Shown here one piece after another: positions 22,201 to 31,649 of a DNA stretch of 64,000 nt (its first letter is position 1; every line of letters starts with the position of its first letter). The notes beneath the pieces were generated by a model, which saw nothing but the letters and a program-made list of their open reading frames with translations, was not told the DNA's origin and made no database searches. Source of the DNA: Manduca sexta (Eukaryota; Arthropoda; Insecta; Lepidoptera; Sphingidae); NCBI RefSeq assembly GCF_014839805.1, contig NC_051141.1, forward strand, positions 16,252,777-16,316,776. Direction: 5' to 3'. The position numbers and the translations under genes were made by a program.

Positions 22201-24604
22201 TTATATGGACTTTGAATAGTTTTATGAACAAGAGCGTAGTAGCTGTTTGAACGAATATGCCTAGACGGCCTCCAACAAGTCGATCTGGAAATCTACGGGG
22301 AGATATTAAACCTATGGCTGATGATGTAAATATATGATTATTCGGTGATATCTGTACTAGAGTACACGGATATATTTGCATAGTCTAATATTTATACGGG
22401 GAAAGTGCAAAATTCCTCAGGGAACAAACATTGAGGTCAGTGTATCGGAAACCAATAAGCAAATGGTAGCTATTAAAATGAATTATTAAATTGCATTAAA
22501 CGATTGGTACCTATTTCGTTTGTGTTCATCATATTTTGTTTATGGTACAAAATATACTTTTTTATAATAGTCCTGAAGTAGAATGCATATTTTTAGTCTC
22601 AATTTTGAGTAACACCAATTAACCTTTAATGTTTAAGATAAACCGTAAGTGATAATATATAAGTAAAGGAAATTGAATCTTATCTTACTAAGATCTTCTT
22701 TAAGAAAATAAAAGGCCTTTATTTCCTGCTATACTTTACACTAATATAATAGTATCTGGTATCCAACTATGCTAGCTGGAAACGACGAAATTGGCGAGTC
22801 TATTAAAAAGAACCGGGCACATGACGGCTGGCATTTCAATTTATACCTTTCACTCCCGAATTGGTGGCATTGTTTTTAACAAGTTTTTTACCAATGTTGA
22901 CGTGCCCTTTAACAATTCTATTTAGGTTTTGAATATTTGCACAGCGTAAACCAAATATTTAACATGTTTTGTTTACTGTAATGTTTAGCATAGATTTGAG
23001 CGGAAATAAAGCGCGCAAATGAATCGTGTTTATTTTGTATGTAGGTATCCTCCCGATACACTTATTTGTAATATATATACGCAAGACAAGTGTGTCCTCG
23101 ACTGACCCTTAAGTTGCATGGAATACGGCTTAATATTTTTCAATAATTAGTTTTGGAATCCGATATGTAATTTGAGGTTGATACACCAACAAATATTTGA
23201 GCAAACAGAGAAAAATTAAAAAAAAATGTATTTTACGTACTATTGCTTAAGTCTGGCGTTCGCGTTATTTTTTCATTAACTATTAAATGTACGGGCACGG
23301 TTTGTAAGATTTATTATAATGTGATACGAGGTGATGCGGATCCGTGAAGCGCGCTGTGATGCGTTTCTAATGCATACTGTATTGTAGCCGAATTAATTCA
23401 GTTCGGCTCGGCGTACCTAGTTAGTTGGATTAAATAATTTATGCAATATGATCGGATCTCTATTCTGCAGTATAATAATGACAAATAAAAAGTACGTATA
23501 TATAGATGAGTTTGTAGCCAAAACAAAGGGAAAGGATTTGATTTTCGCTGTGAAGAATGAAATATCTCTAGCGACATTGCTACAGATATATTTCATGCTT
23601 CACGGCAAGAATTAGTAGATATTTATATATAAGCTAAATTTACGAGCCGAGCTCGCCTGATAGTATCATAGTAGTCCATATTTAGCAACGTTACCATAAG
23701 TACAAATTCAAAGGAATAACATACATTTTGTAATAACCAAGTATATTAAATTAAGATGTGTTGTAAAAGTCTTTAGTAGTAAACTAACCGCGTCTGGTAT
23801 TCTTAAAGCTGTCACCAGTCAGAAAGTTGTATGTGATATTCACGTCGTATGTTGAACTAGCCCCAATTTCTGTGTTTTCCATACATTCTCATAATATGCG
23901 AAGAGCACTGCCTAGCGACGGTTTCAGGCATTCATGTCGAACGTTATCGTCGTATATTGAACATTTTTGTGGTGCAATTAAACAAATCAACTACACAAAC
24001 ATGTATATTTATAAAAATGCGTGTTTATATTTACATTCTGGGCGGAGAAAAAGTTGCGAGCTCAAAGAATGAAAATATAATGTTACCAACAATGTAAAAT
24101 GGCCGAGATCTCAATTCCCAAGCACAAACCGATCGTATCGATATTGTTTACAAGTCTTTGTAAATTCGCAAAACTGTGTCTTCAAGTTTTGCAAATTTCG
24201 CCCCCGCTTAAGCCCCTGATCGTCGAAACAAAACTATAATGTAACCATCCATTAGCAATTTAATAATTACAGAGTTTGAAACTGCAACTTAAGTTTCTCT
24301 CTTTATTCTCGAGATGACCGATGTAGATCTGTGCGATTAATAATTTCTTTTCAATACAAAAATTGCAGTTGTATTAAAAAAATGGTTAATCGTTTGTAGT
24401 CTCTATTTATTCACACATATTATTTCATGGACAACTCATCTGATTAAATATTTTGTTAAAGCGAAAACAATATACATTTACGTAGTTCTCCAGTATAGGT
24501 AAAGTTTTCAATACTCACTTTTAATGGTTTCTTGCCGCGACTCCAACTCAACTTTCTGCAGGTCTTCGTTCCCCTCATGTGCCTTGATAAAAACTTCGTC
24601 AGCA
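1162..24604 (-). CDS. Stomatin/MEC-2-like (band 7) membrane protein gene, partial, three exons
   Basis: Stomatins are hairpin-inserted membrane proteins that oligomerise at the inner face of the plasma membrane and modulate ion channels; MEC-2 does this for touch channels. Three minus-strand exons (24519-24604, 10491-10600, 1162-1234) join with matching phases: the first ends with one base, the second starts with two; the second ends in phase 0 and the third starts in phase 0. The joined protein runs from an acidic cytoplasmic segment (VFIKAHEG, KVELESRQ) through a hydrophobic hairpin (ILVALSWVLVVLTMPFSLF) into the start of the SPFH/band-7 domain (VVQEYERAVIFRLGRLL, SGG). The hairpin and VQEYERAVIFRLGR block are hallmark stomatin sequence. 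The rest of the domain must lie left of position 1, and the start codon exon was not found. Introns are about 13.9 and 9.3 kb. The family is near certain; the attachment of the 24.5 kb exon rests on phase and charge pattern. Confidence 0.88.
3717..4035 (-). repeat. SINE-A (tRNA-derived), near full length
   Basis: Reversed copy running from the tail (AATATCAGCCCTG) to the tRNA-like head (GGCTATCGCCGC). In sense orientation the head gives a box A-like TAGCCTAGTTGG and a box B-like GGTTCAAATCC. Somewhat decayed. Confidence 0.75.
6985..7277 (+). repeat. SINE-A, near full length
   Basis: Head GCGGCGATAGCCAAGTTGGG, box B GGTTCAAATCCC, tail CAGGGCTGATATTATTA. About 290 bases. Confidence 0.8.
8352..8520 (+). 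repeat. Lep-type repeat stub (GCTCGTGGCTT family)
   Basis: CTAGCTCTTGCTCGTGGCTT, TTTCCGGGATAATAG and CCGAAATCCGTTTGGCGG match a repeat that is very common in Lepidoptera. It accounts for the two overlapping open frames here. Confidence 0.6.
8855..8930 (-). repeat. Possible tRNA-like SINE head
   Basis: On the minus strand GTAAAGTGGTAATGCTATGG and GGAGTTCGATACCC resemble boxes A and B. No cloverleaf is supported. Confidence 0.35.
9315..9405 (-). repeat. Possible tRNA-like SINE head
   Basis: On the minus strand GGTAAGGTGCCGGATTCGAA, with a box B-like GGATTCGAATCTCGG. The flanking sequence does not fold as a tRNA by eye. Confidence 0.35.
10243..10325 (-). repeat. Possible tRNA-like SINE head
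   Basis: On the minus strand GCGGCGTAGCGGACGCGTAG and TGGGTTCGACTCCAGC are box A- and B-like. It ends about 165 bases downstream (gene sense) of the stomatin hairpin exon. Confidence 0.4.
10491..10600 (-). CDS. Stomatin-like gene, membrane-hairpin exon
   Basis: A 110-base exon between acceptor ACGTTTTCAG and donor GTAAGT. It encodes an acidic linker (NEDAGSESKTCGK) and the hydrophobic hairpin ILVALSWVLVVLTMPFSLF, ending ICFK in phase 0. The TMPFSLF block with its central proline is typical of the stomatin membrane insertion element. Confidence 0.92.
10834..10960 (-). promoter_or_regulatory. Candidate alternative promoter and first exon of the stomatin-like gene
   Basis: In a GC-rich island, the minus strand shows TATATAA (10959 down to 10953), then CACAGTC about 30 bases on (A at 10927), then a possible donor CTCAG|GTACAT ending an exon at 10834, 234 bases before the membrane-hairpin exon. 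The exon would be about 94 bases with no ATG. The frame that splices in phase to 10600 has no stop from 10834 back to about 11030, so an internal coding exon is the alternative, but no good acceptor is visible. The TATA to initiator spacing is right; everything else is inference. Confidence 0.3.
13395..13548 (-). repeat. Lep-type repeat fragment
   Basis: Reversed: GATGCCGTGAGCAAAAGCTA at the right end matches the family's 5' end. Confidence 0.5.
13675..14256 (+). mobile_element. Non-autonomous Helitron with nested MITE
   Basis: The element begins TC (13675) after an A and ends CTAG (14256) before a T, the Helitron A/T target rule. A small hairpin (GGACA...TGTCC) sits about six bases before CTAG, as expected of a Helitron 3' end. 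The 5' end (ATATATAAAAATGAATCCCT) recurs at 45800 and, reversed, near 52790; the 3' part recurs, reversed, at 50731-50880. No helicase frame remains. Confidence 0.8.
13847..14143. mobile_element. TTAA-flanked MITE with perfect 96-base inverted arms
   Basis: 13847-13942 and 14048-14143 are exact reverse complements, including TTAA at each outer end; the spacer is 105 bases. The tips read TTAAGGCGATACC. The related Helitron copy at 50731-50880 carries a single TTAA (50845-50848) at the same place, so TTAA is the duplicated target and the element proper is 13851-14139. Perfect arms imply recent insertion or conversion. TTAA targeting suggests piggyBac-type mobilisation, though the tips lack the usual CCY. 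Confidence 0.9.
14262..14576 (-). repeat. SINE-A, near full length, next to the Helitron end
   Basis: It begins five bases after the Helitron 3' terminus (14256), tail to head on the plus strand. The box A region is altered (GCATAACCGCT). Confidence 0.75.
15362..15480 (+). repeat. Possible tRNA-like SINE head
   Basis: GGTTCGGTAGCGTGTGGGTA is box A-like and GGCTTCGAATCACGG is box B-like. No cloverleaf; not a tRNA gene. Confidence 0.35.
16120..16376 (-). repeat. Repeat R, reversed copy
   Basis: GATTACCCCTCGACAGTCGA and TATAATTTATATCC-type ends mark a reversed copy of the 40.5 kb repeat. The 71-codon frame here is repeat sequence. Confidence 0.6.
17795..18045 (+). repeat. Lep-type repeat, full copy
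   Basis: CTAGCTTTTGCTCGCGGTTT to CGCATTTATGATATTAATAG, with TCATCCAAATCCGTTCAGTA inside. It explains the open frame beginning at 17980. Confidence 0.7.
19150..19345 (+). repeat. Repeat R, diverged copy
   Basis: AATAGGCCAGCATAATTATG and CATCTCTCGTCAGTCGACTT, with a diverged 5' half. Confidence 0.5.
19441..19733 (+). repeat. SINE-A, 5'-clipped
   Basis: It starts inside the head (GTAGTTGGGTGTGGAACGG), keeps box B (GGTACAAATCCC), and ends CAGGGCTGATATTTTA. Confidence 0.75.
19750..20170 (+). repeat. Repeat H, GC-rich
   Basis: GGCCACCGCGGAGATAGTTG and GTATGCCGTGTGTAGG, then TTCAAAAGGTAACCCGGAGT and AATTGCCTTAGTTAACAAAT, are shared with 25460-25950, in a different order. The overlapping frames on both strands are not genes. 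Confidence 0.55.
20626..20805. mobile_element. Foldback MITE, copy 1
   Basis: Termini AGGCCCTTATT and AATAAGGCCCC are inverted; the interior is an imperfect palindrome (GTAACGCGGCCGTGT against a matching GTTACG block). A second copy lies at 32512-32688. No coding frame. Superfamily not assigned. Confidence 0.65.
21328..21827. other. Assembly gap of 500 N
   Basis: Exactly 500 unknown bases, a usual placeholder for a gap of unknown size. Open frames across it are meaningless. It lies inside the 13.9 kb stomatin-gene intron. Confidence 0.99.
23548..23605 (+). ncRNA. Pre-miRNA-like hairpin (candidate)
   Basis: A 58-base imperfect foldback: CTGTGAAG pairs with CTTCACGG (one G-U), a mismatch, ATGAAATATCT pairs with its partner across a two-base bulge, another mismatch, and TAGC/GCTA closes a six-base loop. 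About 23 pairs. Single copy here. The orientation is unknown because both strands fold; the loop is small for an insect pre-miRNA. Confidence 0.3.
24519..24604 (-). CDS. Stomatin-like gene, upstream cytoplasmic exon
   Basis: An 86-base exon with acceptor TTTGATAG and donor GTGAGT. In the chosen frame it has one leading base, 28 codons and one trailing base. The residues are charged and likely cytoplasmic (ADEVFIKAHEGNEDLQK, then VELESRQETIK). The trailing A joins the CG of the next exon to give ACG (Thr). A second frame is also open, so the frame was chosen by phase match and by resemblance to the acidic N-terminal tails of insect stomatins. Confidence 0.72.
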
Positions 24605-24699
24605 CTATCAAAGAAAATTGATTTACAAAATTTTTGCCGTATGTTTATGGTTATTATTTAAATTAATGAAATATTCTTAGATATTGAAAATAAAAGTAT

Positions 24700-24783
24700 T
24701 AAACGGATTTTTTCGCGGTTTTATATTATTATTTTCTCCCATTTTCAGTGTCTAACATTCACGTAAACATAAGAAATCATTAT
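24700..24783. repeat. Repeat F, partial
   Basis: TTTTTCGCGGTTTTATATTA and TTCACGTAAACATAAGAAAT, about 100 bases from the stomatin exon at 24604. Confidence 0.45.
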
Positions 24784-25459
24784 ATTCTTAGATATTCAAG
24801 TTTTATAGGAATTGATTCGAAGACCTAATCGCTCGTCGGCTAAAGGCGGGTATATAGTATTTATTGGTACCCATAAGCTCTGGAAATATTTCGCTATGAA
24901 TTATCATCATACTGCAAAACAAAATATGGCAAAATTTTCAACCTCTCATGCCTTAAATCAAATCCAATAGAAATTCAAGCTAAATGAGTTTAATACTTAA
25001 ATGTCTAGTGTCAGCTTCAGCAATATAGTATCTTTTGAGCGATGCTTTATAAGGTGTCGAGATAGCTCGCGACATCTCATTTAGTATTTCAAACTCCAAG
25101 TGCAGCTATTGAAATACCTTGTAACGTCACAACTGATGTTATATTTAATTTTGTCTCTCGTTTCGAGAAGTCAATGCGAATTCGTTCCGTTTTGCACTAC
25201 AAGAGACATTAGGCTTATGCTACACGTGCGACATCACTCCGTTAACCAACCCGGTTATAATTTCTATAGAAATTACAAAGTGTTAGGGAGGTCAAAAATA
25301 GGTCATGATTGATTTAAAAAAAATACGTTAAAATCACAAATGAATATAAATTCATCCCTCTTCATCTAAAAGACATAACAATGAATCTGTGTTTGAATTT
25401 TTTTTCATACAAGCATCCATAATAAATGATTACCTGAAAAATATCAGTGCGGCGCTACT

Positions 25460-25950
25460 TTGCAGTGGCGAAGGGTGAAATTTTCAAAAGGTAACGCGAA
25501 GCAAAGAGAAAATTGCCTTAGTTATCATATCGCGGACAATGTAACAGAAAACAAAAACTAAGACAAATATAATAAATGTGCGCGGGGGCTTCTGAGCCCC
25601 CCCCCCCCCCCATAGGAGACGGGCCGCAAGGCGGCACCGCGCAGAGACGGCTGCGGTCGTAGACTTAGACACTACAACGTCAGAGGAAGCCCGCACCCGT
25701 CCCAAATGCGCCGAAGAGGGCCACCGCGGAGTTTTAGCTGGTAGGCCGTGCGTAGGTTAAGTTGAACATAAGGTTAGGGACTCGGCCCGGCGGTCGCTCG
25801 AAGGTCACCATCAAATCCGGGCGGCTCAACGTCGGACCGTAAGGCACGGTTACCCCAGCATAACCGCTCAGTCGCCCCCCGCGAAGGCTGGGCGGTAGTA
25901 AAAAGGTACTTTCTCCGCGAAAACAAAAAAAAAAGCCGGTATCGGGTTGT
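25460..25950 (+). repeat. Repeat H, GC-rich with C15 run
   Basis: Shares blocks with 19750-20170. A 15-base C run lies at 25597-25611. GC content is far above the flanks. It looks like a retroelement fragment; no coding domain is recognisable. Confidence 0.5.
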
Positions 25951-26508
25951 ATGGATGTTTCGCCACTGCTACTTTGTAATTACTACTACACGACAAAATT
26001 CTCAACTTTTTGTGGTTCTGATGTGCACGTGTGAGCTCAGCCTTACCCGCCTCATAAATATCAAGCAAGAGTTTTCCAACAATATTTTGTAAATTGAAAA
26101 GTGTTTTAATTACATTCATGTTTTCCAATTTCCTTTGGACAGTTTATTAAACACGTTGCAGAGTTTGTACGGAATGTTCTAACTGGTTATTGGTATTTCA
26201 TCATTTCAAAACTAATGCAGTTCGTAATATTTATTTCACTATGCGGTAAATATATCCGCGTTGGCGTTATCATATTTTTTTTTTAGCCTCAGCAGTTTGA
26301 ATCGATGACGGCATCATGAACTTAATTAACCAGTCAGTCATTTCAAAAATGACTGACAATCAAAGGACCCTCAACGCTCGCAATTGCGATAATAGCTGGC
26401 TAAATAATTGAATTAACAATTACTCGCCATCTGTCAATGTGGAGGACATTTCATAAACCAGCATCAGTTTTATATTCATAAGAGTTTGTAATATGCAATA
26501 CTAGTTGT

Positions 26509-26778
26509 AGGTCTCCTATATGTAAGAGTCCACCTGGGTAGGTACTACGGCAATGTCTATTTCTGCCGCCAAGTAGCAGTGTGTCGTCACTGTTGTGTTC
26601 TGGTTTGAAGAACATTATAGCCAGAGTGACAACTGGACATAAGACTTAACATCTCATGTCTCAGCATGGCGAGCATAGTGGAATACCAAACAATACTTTG
26701 TACTTCAAGGTGTTGGATGGTGTTTCTACTGTTTATGGGCGTTCGTATCGCTAACCATCAGGCGAACGGCAAGCTACG
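26509..26778 (+). repeat. Repeat D, copy 1
   Basis: GAGTCCACCTGGGTAGGTAC, AAGTAGCAGTGTGTCGTCAC, CATCTCATGTCTCAGCATGG and ACCATCAGGCGAACGGCAAG. Matches 44115-44405 closely over 280 bases. Probably a SINE or LINE 3' end. Confidence 0.65.
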
Positions 26779-27412
26779 ACTTGTTGTCAAATGAGTTCTA
26801 CACATGTTGGCGCTTGTCTTCAATCGATCAACACCGAGCGAAGGCTATGAAGACAAATATGTTGTCTACAATTTGACATTCGTCAACACTTGGCAATGTT
26901 AGGCCAACGTGTACGGCTTTATTGATAAGTGTTTTAATTAATCACTTTTGTTGTTTTATAACGCTTATTATCTTATTATATATCAAGAAAAAAACACATC
27001 AACTTGATCAAACACTATAAAACATATTAGCGAGGTCCTAAATGTTTATGTCAAGAAGCAATCTAACAGCGAACTATCGATTCAGAAATGCAAATTCTTT
27101 AAATTAGACGCGACCGAGCGTCTAGATCTTTATGCTAAAGCAACAGTCAATATTGGAGAAATTGTCGAGAATCTTTTGCCATGGCAAGGTTAATGTAAAA
27201 AATTGAAGCCACCGATTGAATAAAATGCAGGTCATACTCAGGCTAACTCCGGCTTTCAGGTCGCGGCCGCATCGAGCATAGACTGCGACTTGCTATAATT
27301 TGTGTTGGCTTTTTATATTTCTTTTCGATAAATTAGTTTCATTATGTTTACGATATTGCAATGAAAATTTATATTAATTTTAGATACTATAAGTAGAGAT
27401 ACACGTAACGAA

Positions 27413-27709
27413 GCGACGATAGCCTAGTTGGGAGTGGAACGGACTGCCGAGACGAATTTCCGCACCTCTGACTTTTCTAAAGTTATGTGTATATTATTTG
27501 CAAATTATCGCTTGCTTTAGCGGTGAAGGAAAACATCGGGCGGAAACCTGCATACCTGAGAATAATTTCGAGTTCTTCATAATAATATAAGTGAAGTCTA
27601 CCAACCCGCATTATGCCAGCGTGGTAGACTGATGCCTAAACCTTCTCAGTTGTAGAGGAGGCCCATGACCAGCATTCGGATATATTATAAAGGGTTGATA
27701 TTATTATTA
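27413..27709 (+). repeat. SINE-A with internal deletion
   Basis: Head GCGACGATAGCCTAGTTGGG. A deletion between CGAATTTCCGCA and CCTCTGAC removes box B. The tail GGTTGATATTATTATTA is present. Confidence 0.75.
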
Positions 27710-27934
27710 TTAAGTATAGATAAAGAACAGGCTGAAAATGTATCACAGGTGCATCAAATATATTTTTTATGTAAGTCTGTGTTTACCGTAGCGCTAAGCG
27801 ATGCAGTACACCGGGGCCCCCAAGTGCAGGAGCGCCCTAGTTACACATACTGGGTCGAGAGGACTCTTGTTATCACCAAAGACCCTGATGTAACTTTAAA
27901 ATTCTCAGTAGTAAAAAGGGGTTAAGTTTCCATA

Positions 27935-28075
27935 AGAAAATGGTCGTGAAAAGGCGACGGGAAGCAGATGGATGAGGGCTGCTCAAGACTGGGATGGTTG
28001 GCGCTCACTTGGGATTGGGAAGACCTACGTTCAGCAGTGGACGGGCACAGGCTGATTGAATTGAAGAAAATGGTT
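27935..28075 (+). pseudogene. RTE-type LINE fragment
   Basis: Plus-strand fragments match the same tail as 35100-35417: WMRAAQDWDGWR and KTYVQQWTGTG. Short and unable to encode a full domain. Confidence 0.6.
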
Positions 28076-28987
28076 TACAAAACCGATAAGCCTCAAAGAA
28101 GCGCAACTGGTCGGTTATGTTGGGTTCGCCAGGTTAACGATCCAGCTTTGAGCCGCCTAGAGGGATGGAACTAATCAGTCGATCGGCGCGCCTTGCCAGC
28201 CCAACACTACCACGCACCACGCACGATAATATCAACAAAAACTCAACAGTGGTCATCTACGGCGCATTTATCTGCATCATTATTAATCGCACGATGCTCA
28301 TTGCTGAACATGGGTCTCACCCAAAGATTTTCAGATCGACCCATTGTAAGCGACCCGCATCTAGCGACTTTTATGAAACCTCTTGGGGTGACGTCCGAAG
28401 CTGCGCTTGCCAGTTCTTGGCCTTCGCTCCATTTATCTGTTATATCTTTGCTTTTTAGAAAAAATCGTTAGCAAACTGCCGTCTGCGTGGTCACGCCTTC
28501 GTCGAAGTCAATTGATTGTATGTTTTTTTAAATTAATATGAATTTTCTCGGAGCAATTGCACTGTAAATCCGGCTTGACGTTTGCTGTATTGATTGAATT
28601 GCTTAAAGGTTTTATCCGATATTCTCGTCTTATTGCGTTGCTTTTCTAATTTATTTCACTTTGATAATAGATTTTTCAATACCATCATTTATTCTGAGGT
28701 TAAAATATAATAAATTATACTAATAAACTTATAACTTTTAAAAAATAAAATTTTTCGTTATTATTTTTTTAATAATAAGTACTTTATACAACAGGTTTAT
28801 TCATAGAATGGCTAGGAATTTAAAGTTCAATAGATGTCCTCATTACTCTAGTAGAATAGCAATTTTCATTATACCCCACATTAATCAATCAAGGCTTGAC
28901 AAGGACTTGGTTTCAAAGTCAGGGTTACTTTAAATCTCTCTAGAGCCGGAGCAGCGGAAACGCAATATTGCGTCAAGGCATCAATAT

Positions 28988-29283
28988 ATACGTACATTCA
29001 CTGAGTGCAACTGAATTGAACTGCAATCCATTCAAACTGACTTTATTATGGTCGATATAGACACCTTGTGGTTGTGTACGCAGTGGCGCTCATGATATAA
29101 GAACTCGAGTGTAAGTATAAACCTAGATTTGAATAAAAAATATTAGTCAAATAAGTAAAATTATTTGTTGTTCAAGTGAATAAATAGGTTATGACAGTGA
29201 CGTTTTGGTTGCCATATTAGTTCAGATTTTGAACAAATAGTTTATACGGACATTCGTATCTATAAAATATACATCAATGGTAC
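28988..29283 (+). repeat. Repeat E
   Basis: TTGAACTGCAATCCATTCAA, GTGTACGCAGTGGCGCTCAT, TTTTGGTTGCCATATTAG, ATTCGTATCTATAAAATATA. Shared with 33705, 34955, 36018 and 41962. Confidence 0.65.
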
Positions 29284-29496
29284 TTAGCTAAATAAATTAT
29301 AGATTATTTTCATTATCACAGTAATATTTTTTTAAATAAATGTTTTAGATAAATATCGATGTATTATCTCTCTACCACATACTTTGGGAGTCAAACAGCT
29401 CTGATTCGTAAATGTCTACATTAGTACTAGCAGCCCGTTGATTTACATGTGATAATCGGTAGAATAGCTTATTCTATAAAAAATCTTGCCGATATA

Positions 29497-29711
29497 TTTT
29501 ATATCCACCCGTATAGCGACCACCGTATGCAAGATGTTACAACCCGCCATAGAGGCTCACGTAAGTATGTCCCGTTCCGGAATTAGCCTGTCTATACCCA
29601 GTTCCAACAGGCCGGCATAACTGTAGCAACGACCGAGGGTAATCTCTCGTCAGTCGACATTCTATTGGACCTCACTCTATTTACCACCAGGTGCAGTGAC
29701 GTCACTATGCC
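29497..29711 (+). repeat. Repeat R
   Basis: ATATCCACCCGTATAGCGAC, AACAGGCCGGCATAACTG, TCTCTCGTCAGTCGACATTC and CACCAGGTGCAGTGACG. Class not determined. Confidence 0.6.
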
Positions 29712-30525
29712 TTTTTTAAACAAGTCTTTTGCAAAATAACATTCGAGAAACTTGTACAGACTATCCTAGTTACAATGTTTATATAACGTATTGACACTGC
29801 GTCGGTTTTATGCGCTTGGTTCAATTACGCGGGAAGAGTATTAGTAAGGACGTCGGTCCCCGGAGGACTTGTACAAAATGAAAGACAAAGTGTTTACTTT
29901 AAAATTAGATGCAGTGCCACAAGGTTTGAGCTGGAGTTTATAAATCTGAACTTTGGTAACTAACGGAATAAGGACACTTTTGTTTATTGTAAGTCGACAA
30001 TAGTATATAGTACCACAGACAAATCTTAGTACTTGATCAGAAGAATATTTATATTTCATATTTTGAAATCATGCCACATTCTGTGAATGATTCATATGTC
30101 CTTCATTTTTAATCTTGGTTACGATTACACGAGGCACACCTAAAAAATAAAATATTCATTTTAAATTTACAGTATTATACAAATATAAACAAGTGTATTA
30201 TAATTTGTTAGTTGAACTACAAATCGGTTGTGGGGCCACACGTTCTTGCACGTACTACAGATAAGAGTGTTGCCAGTATTCCTTCCTTCAAATTGAAATT
30301 TACTAAACAATGGCATGTAAACACATTTACTTGACAGACTATATATGAGGGATTTGGGTGGGGTTGTTTGGGTGGCTAATTATCTCACTCAGCATATTCG
30401 TACTGTCAATTTTTCTGCGAGCAGTACTAGCTGAGCCAGCAGATTCTTTACTTTCTAATTAATAAATATACTGTGAGTTTAGTGTGGTTTTAGTCATCAA
30501 TAATCATAATTAGTATCTATACAAA

Positions 30526-30669
30526 ATGGCGGTAGTAGAATATTTTCATCCGATAGCGAAAAATGTGAAACACGTCGCAGTGGCGTGTATAATTGTGTCT
30601 AGTATCAAGTTTTATCGGGGTGTGGACCGGCATTTGTATGCATCTCCTAAATTACCTACAGTGTTTTGA
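30526..30669 (+). CDS. Candidate small ORF, 47 residues, one hydrophobic segment
   Basis: ATG in a strong insect start context (CAAAATGGC). The protein has a basic N-terminal part (PIAKNVKH), a short hydrophobic stretch (VAVACIIVSSI) and a tail KFYRGVDRHLYASPKLP. The surrounding 300 bases match none of the repeat families seen here. I do not recognise it. It could be a membrane micropeptide, a 5' exon or chance. Confidence 0.25.
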   Translation: MAVVEYFHPIAKNVKHVAVACIIVSSIKFYRGVDRHLYASPKLPTVF

Positions 30670-31598
30670 AAGTGTATTGCAGGTGATTTTATTTGACCCA
30701 GACGGACAACATACTTTGGCTTTATTTAAATGCTTTAATATGACGTTAGACGATAAGTTAATATGACGTCATAAACAGTTTCTTATGATTTTTAAAAGTT
30801 AATAACATTTGTAATTTAAACTTAAGTATTAGTGTGTGCATAAATAATTTGTTACAAATACAAACGATGTAAAGTGAAGCATTACTATAATATTAATAGA
30901 ATAATTACATTTTGATTCAAAATTAGGTATAGTAATAATTCCTAACATTCACGATGCAGCGTTCTTACACGTCTGAACGTATCTAAGAGTTTCGAAATAC
31001 TTTAACTAATTCAGGAGCGCAACGTGGCACATAATAGCTGATTCAGATAGTCTAAAAATAAGTTTCAAGCATAAATTATACATAATATGTTATTCTAATT
31101 GTGTATTTACAAATGGAAATCTATTTTATAGTGATTACCAAAAATGAATGTATCGTGCGGTTTGCCTTCATTTGTCGTGGTTAAACTTCCTCTAAAAATA
31201 AATTGTTTTAAGAGCACAATAATTATGTAGCCAATTTTAATAGCTAAAAGGATATATCTCTTCTGGCTCGCTGAAACAACTTCGTTATGTCTCATCTAGA
31301 ATACTTTCGAAGAAAAACTTATAAAAATATCGCAGAATAAACTGGGGACAGCTGGCTCAGCGGGCTGAGAAGTCGCATAGGCATTACATTTGAAATAACT
31401 TAATCAACTCGTTTCATGATTTACTTTTAAACTACTTGAAAGTTTTCCGATCAGATTGCTATGAAAGAGTCGGGATTTCAAAATATACGTCAGAAAGTAT
31501 TATTAGTTTTCAAGATGGTACGATATGTTAAGTAAACATTTGCTACCTTTTATTTTGTGAATCTTAAAGTATGTCTTCAAAGAATTCAAGAGACGAAT

Positions 31599-31649
31599 TT
31601 TTTATGAGTGACGAGACGAGCGGTATGCTCGACTCGTCACTCATAAAAA
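31599..31649. repeat. 23-base inverted repeat, 5-base loop
   Basis: 31599-31621 and 31627-31649 are reverse complements except one position: TTTTTATGAGTGACGAG arms around GGTAT. Origin unknown. Confidence 0.8.

Larger units (their letters stand above)
10601..24518 (-). other. Stomatin-like gene intron, 13.9 kb, with gap and nested repeats
   Basis: The intron joins the 24.5 kb and 10.5 kb exons. It holds a GC-rich block at 10710-11030, a Helitron with nested MITE (13675-14256), SINE-A copies at 14262-14576 and 19441-19733, repeat-R copies near 16.1-16.4 and 19.15-19.35 kb, a foldback MITE at 20626-20805, the 500-base gap, and a pre-miRNA-like hairpin at 23548. The rest is featureless AT-rich sequence to my reading. 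Confidence 0.6.

Noticed and set aside
28165..28471. Two overlapping plus-strand frames of over 90 codons
   Set aside because: No recognisable domain or start context; the sequence style is that of a repeat fragment next to an RTE stub.
30168..30316. 49-codon minus-strand frame with a CxxC
   Set aside because: A single CxxC, AT-rich hydrophobic end and no splice or conservation evidence; likely chance.
29690..30770. Additional TGACGTCA sites near 29690 and 30760
   Set aside because: One is in repeat R and the other has no nearby gene; an 8-base site is expected about once in this length by chance.
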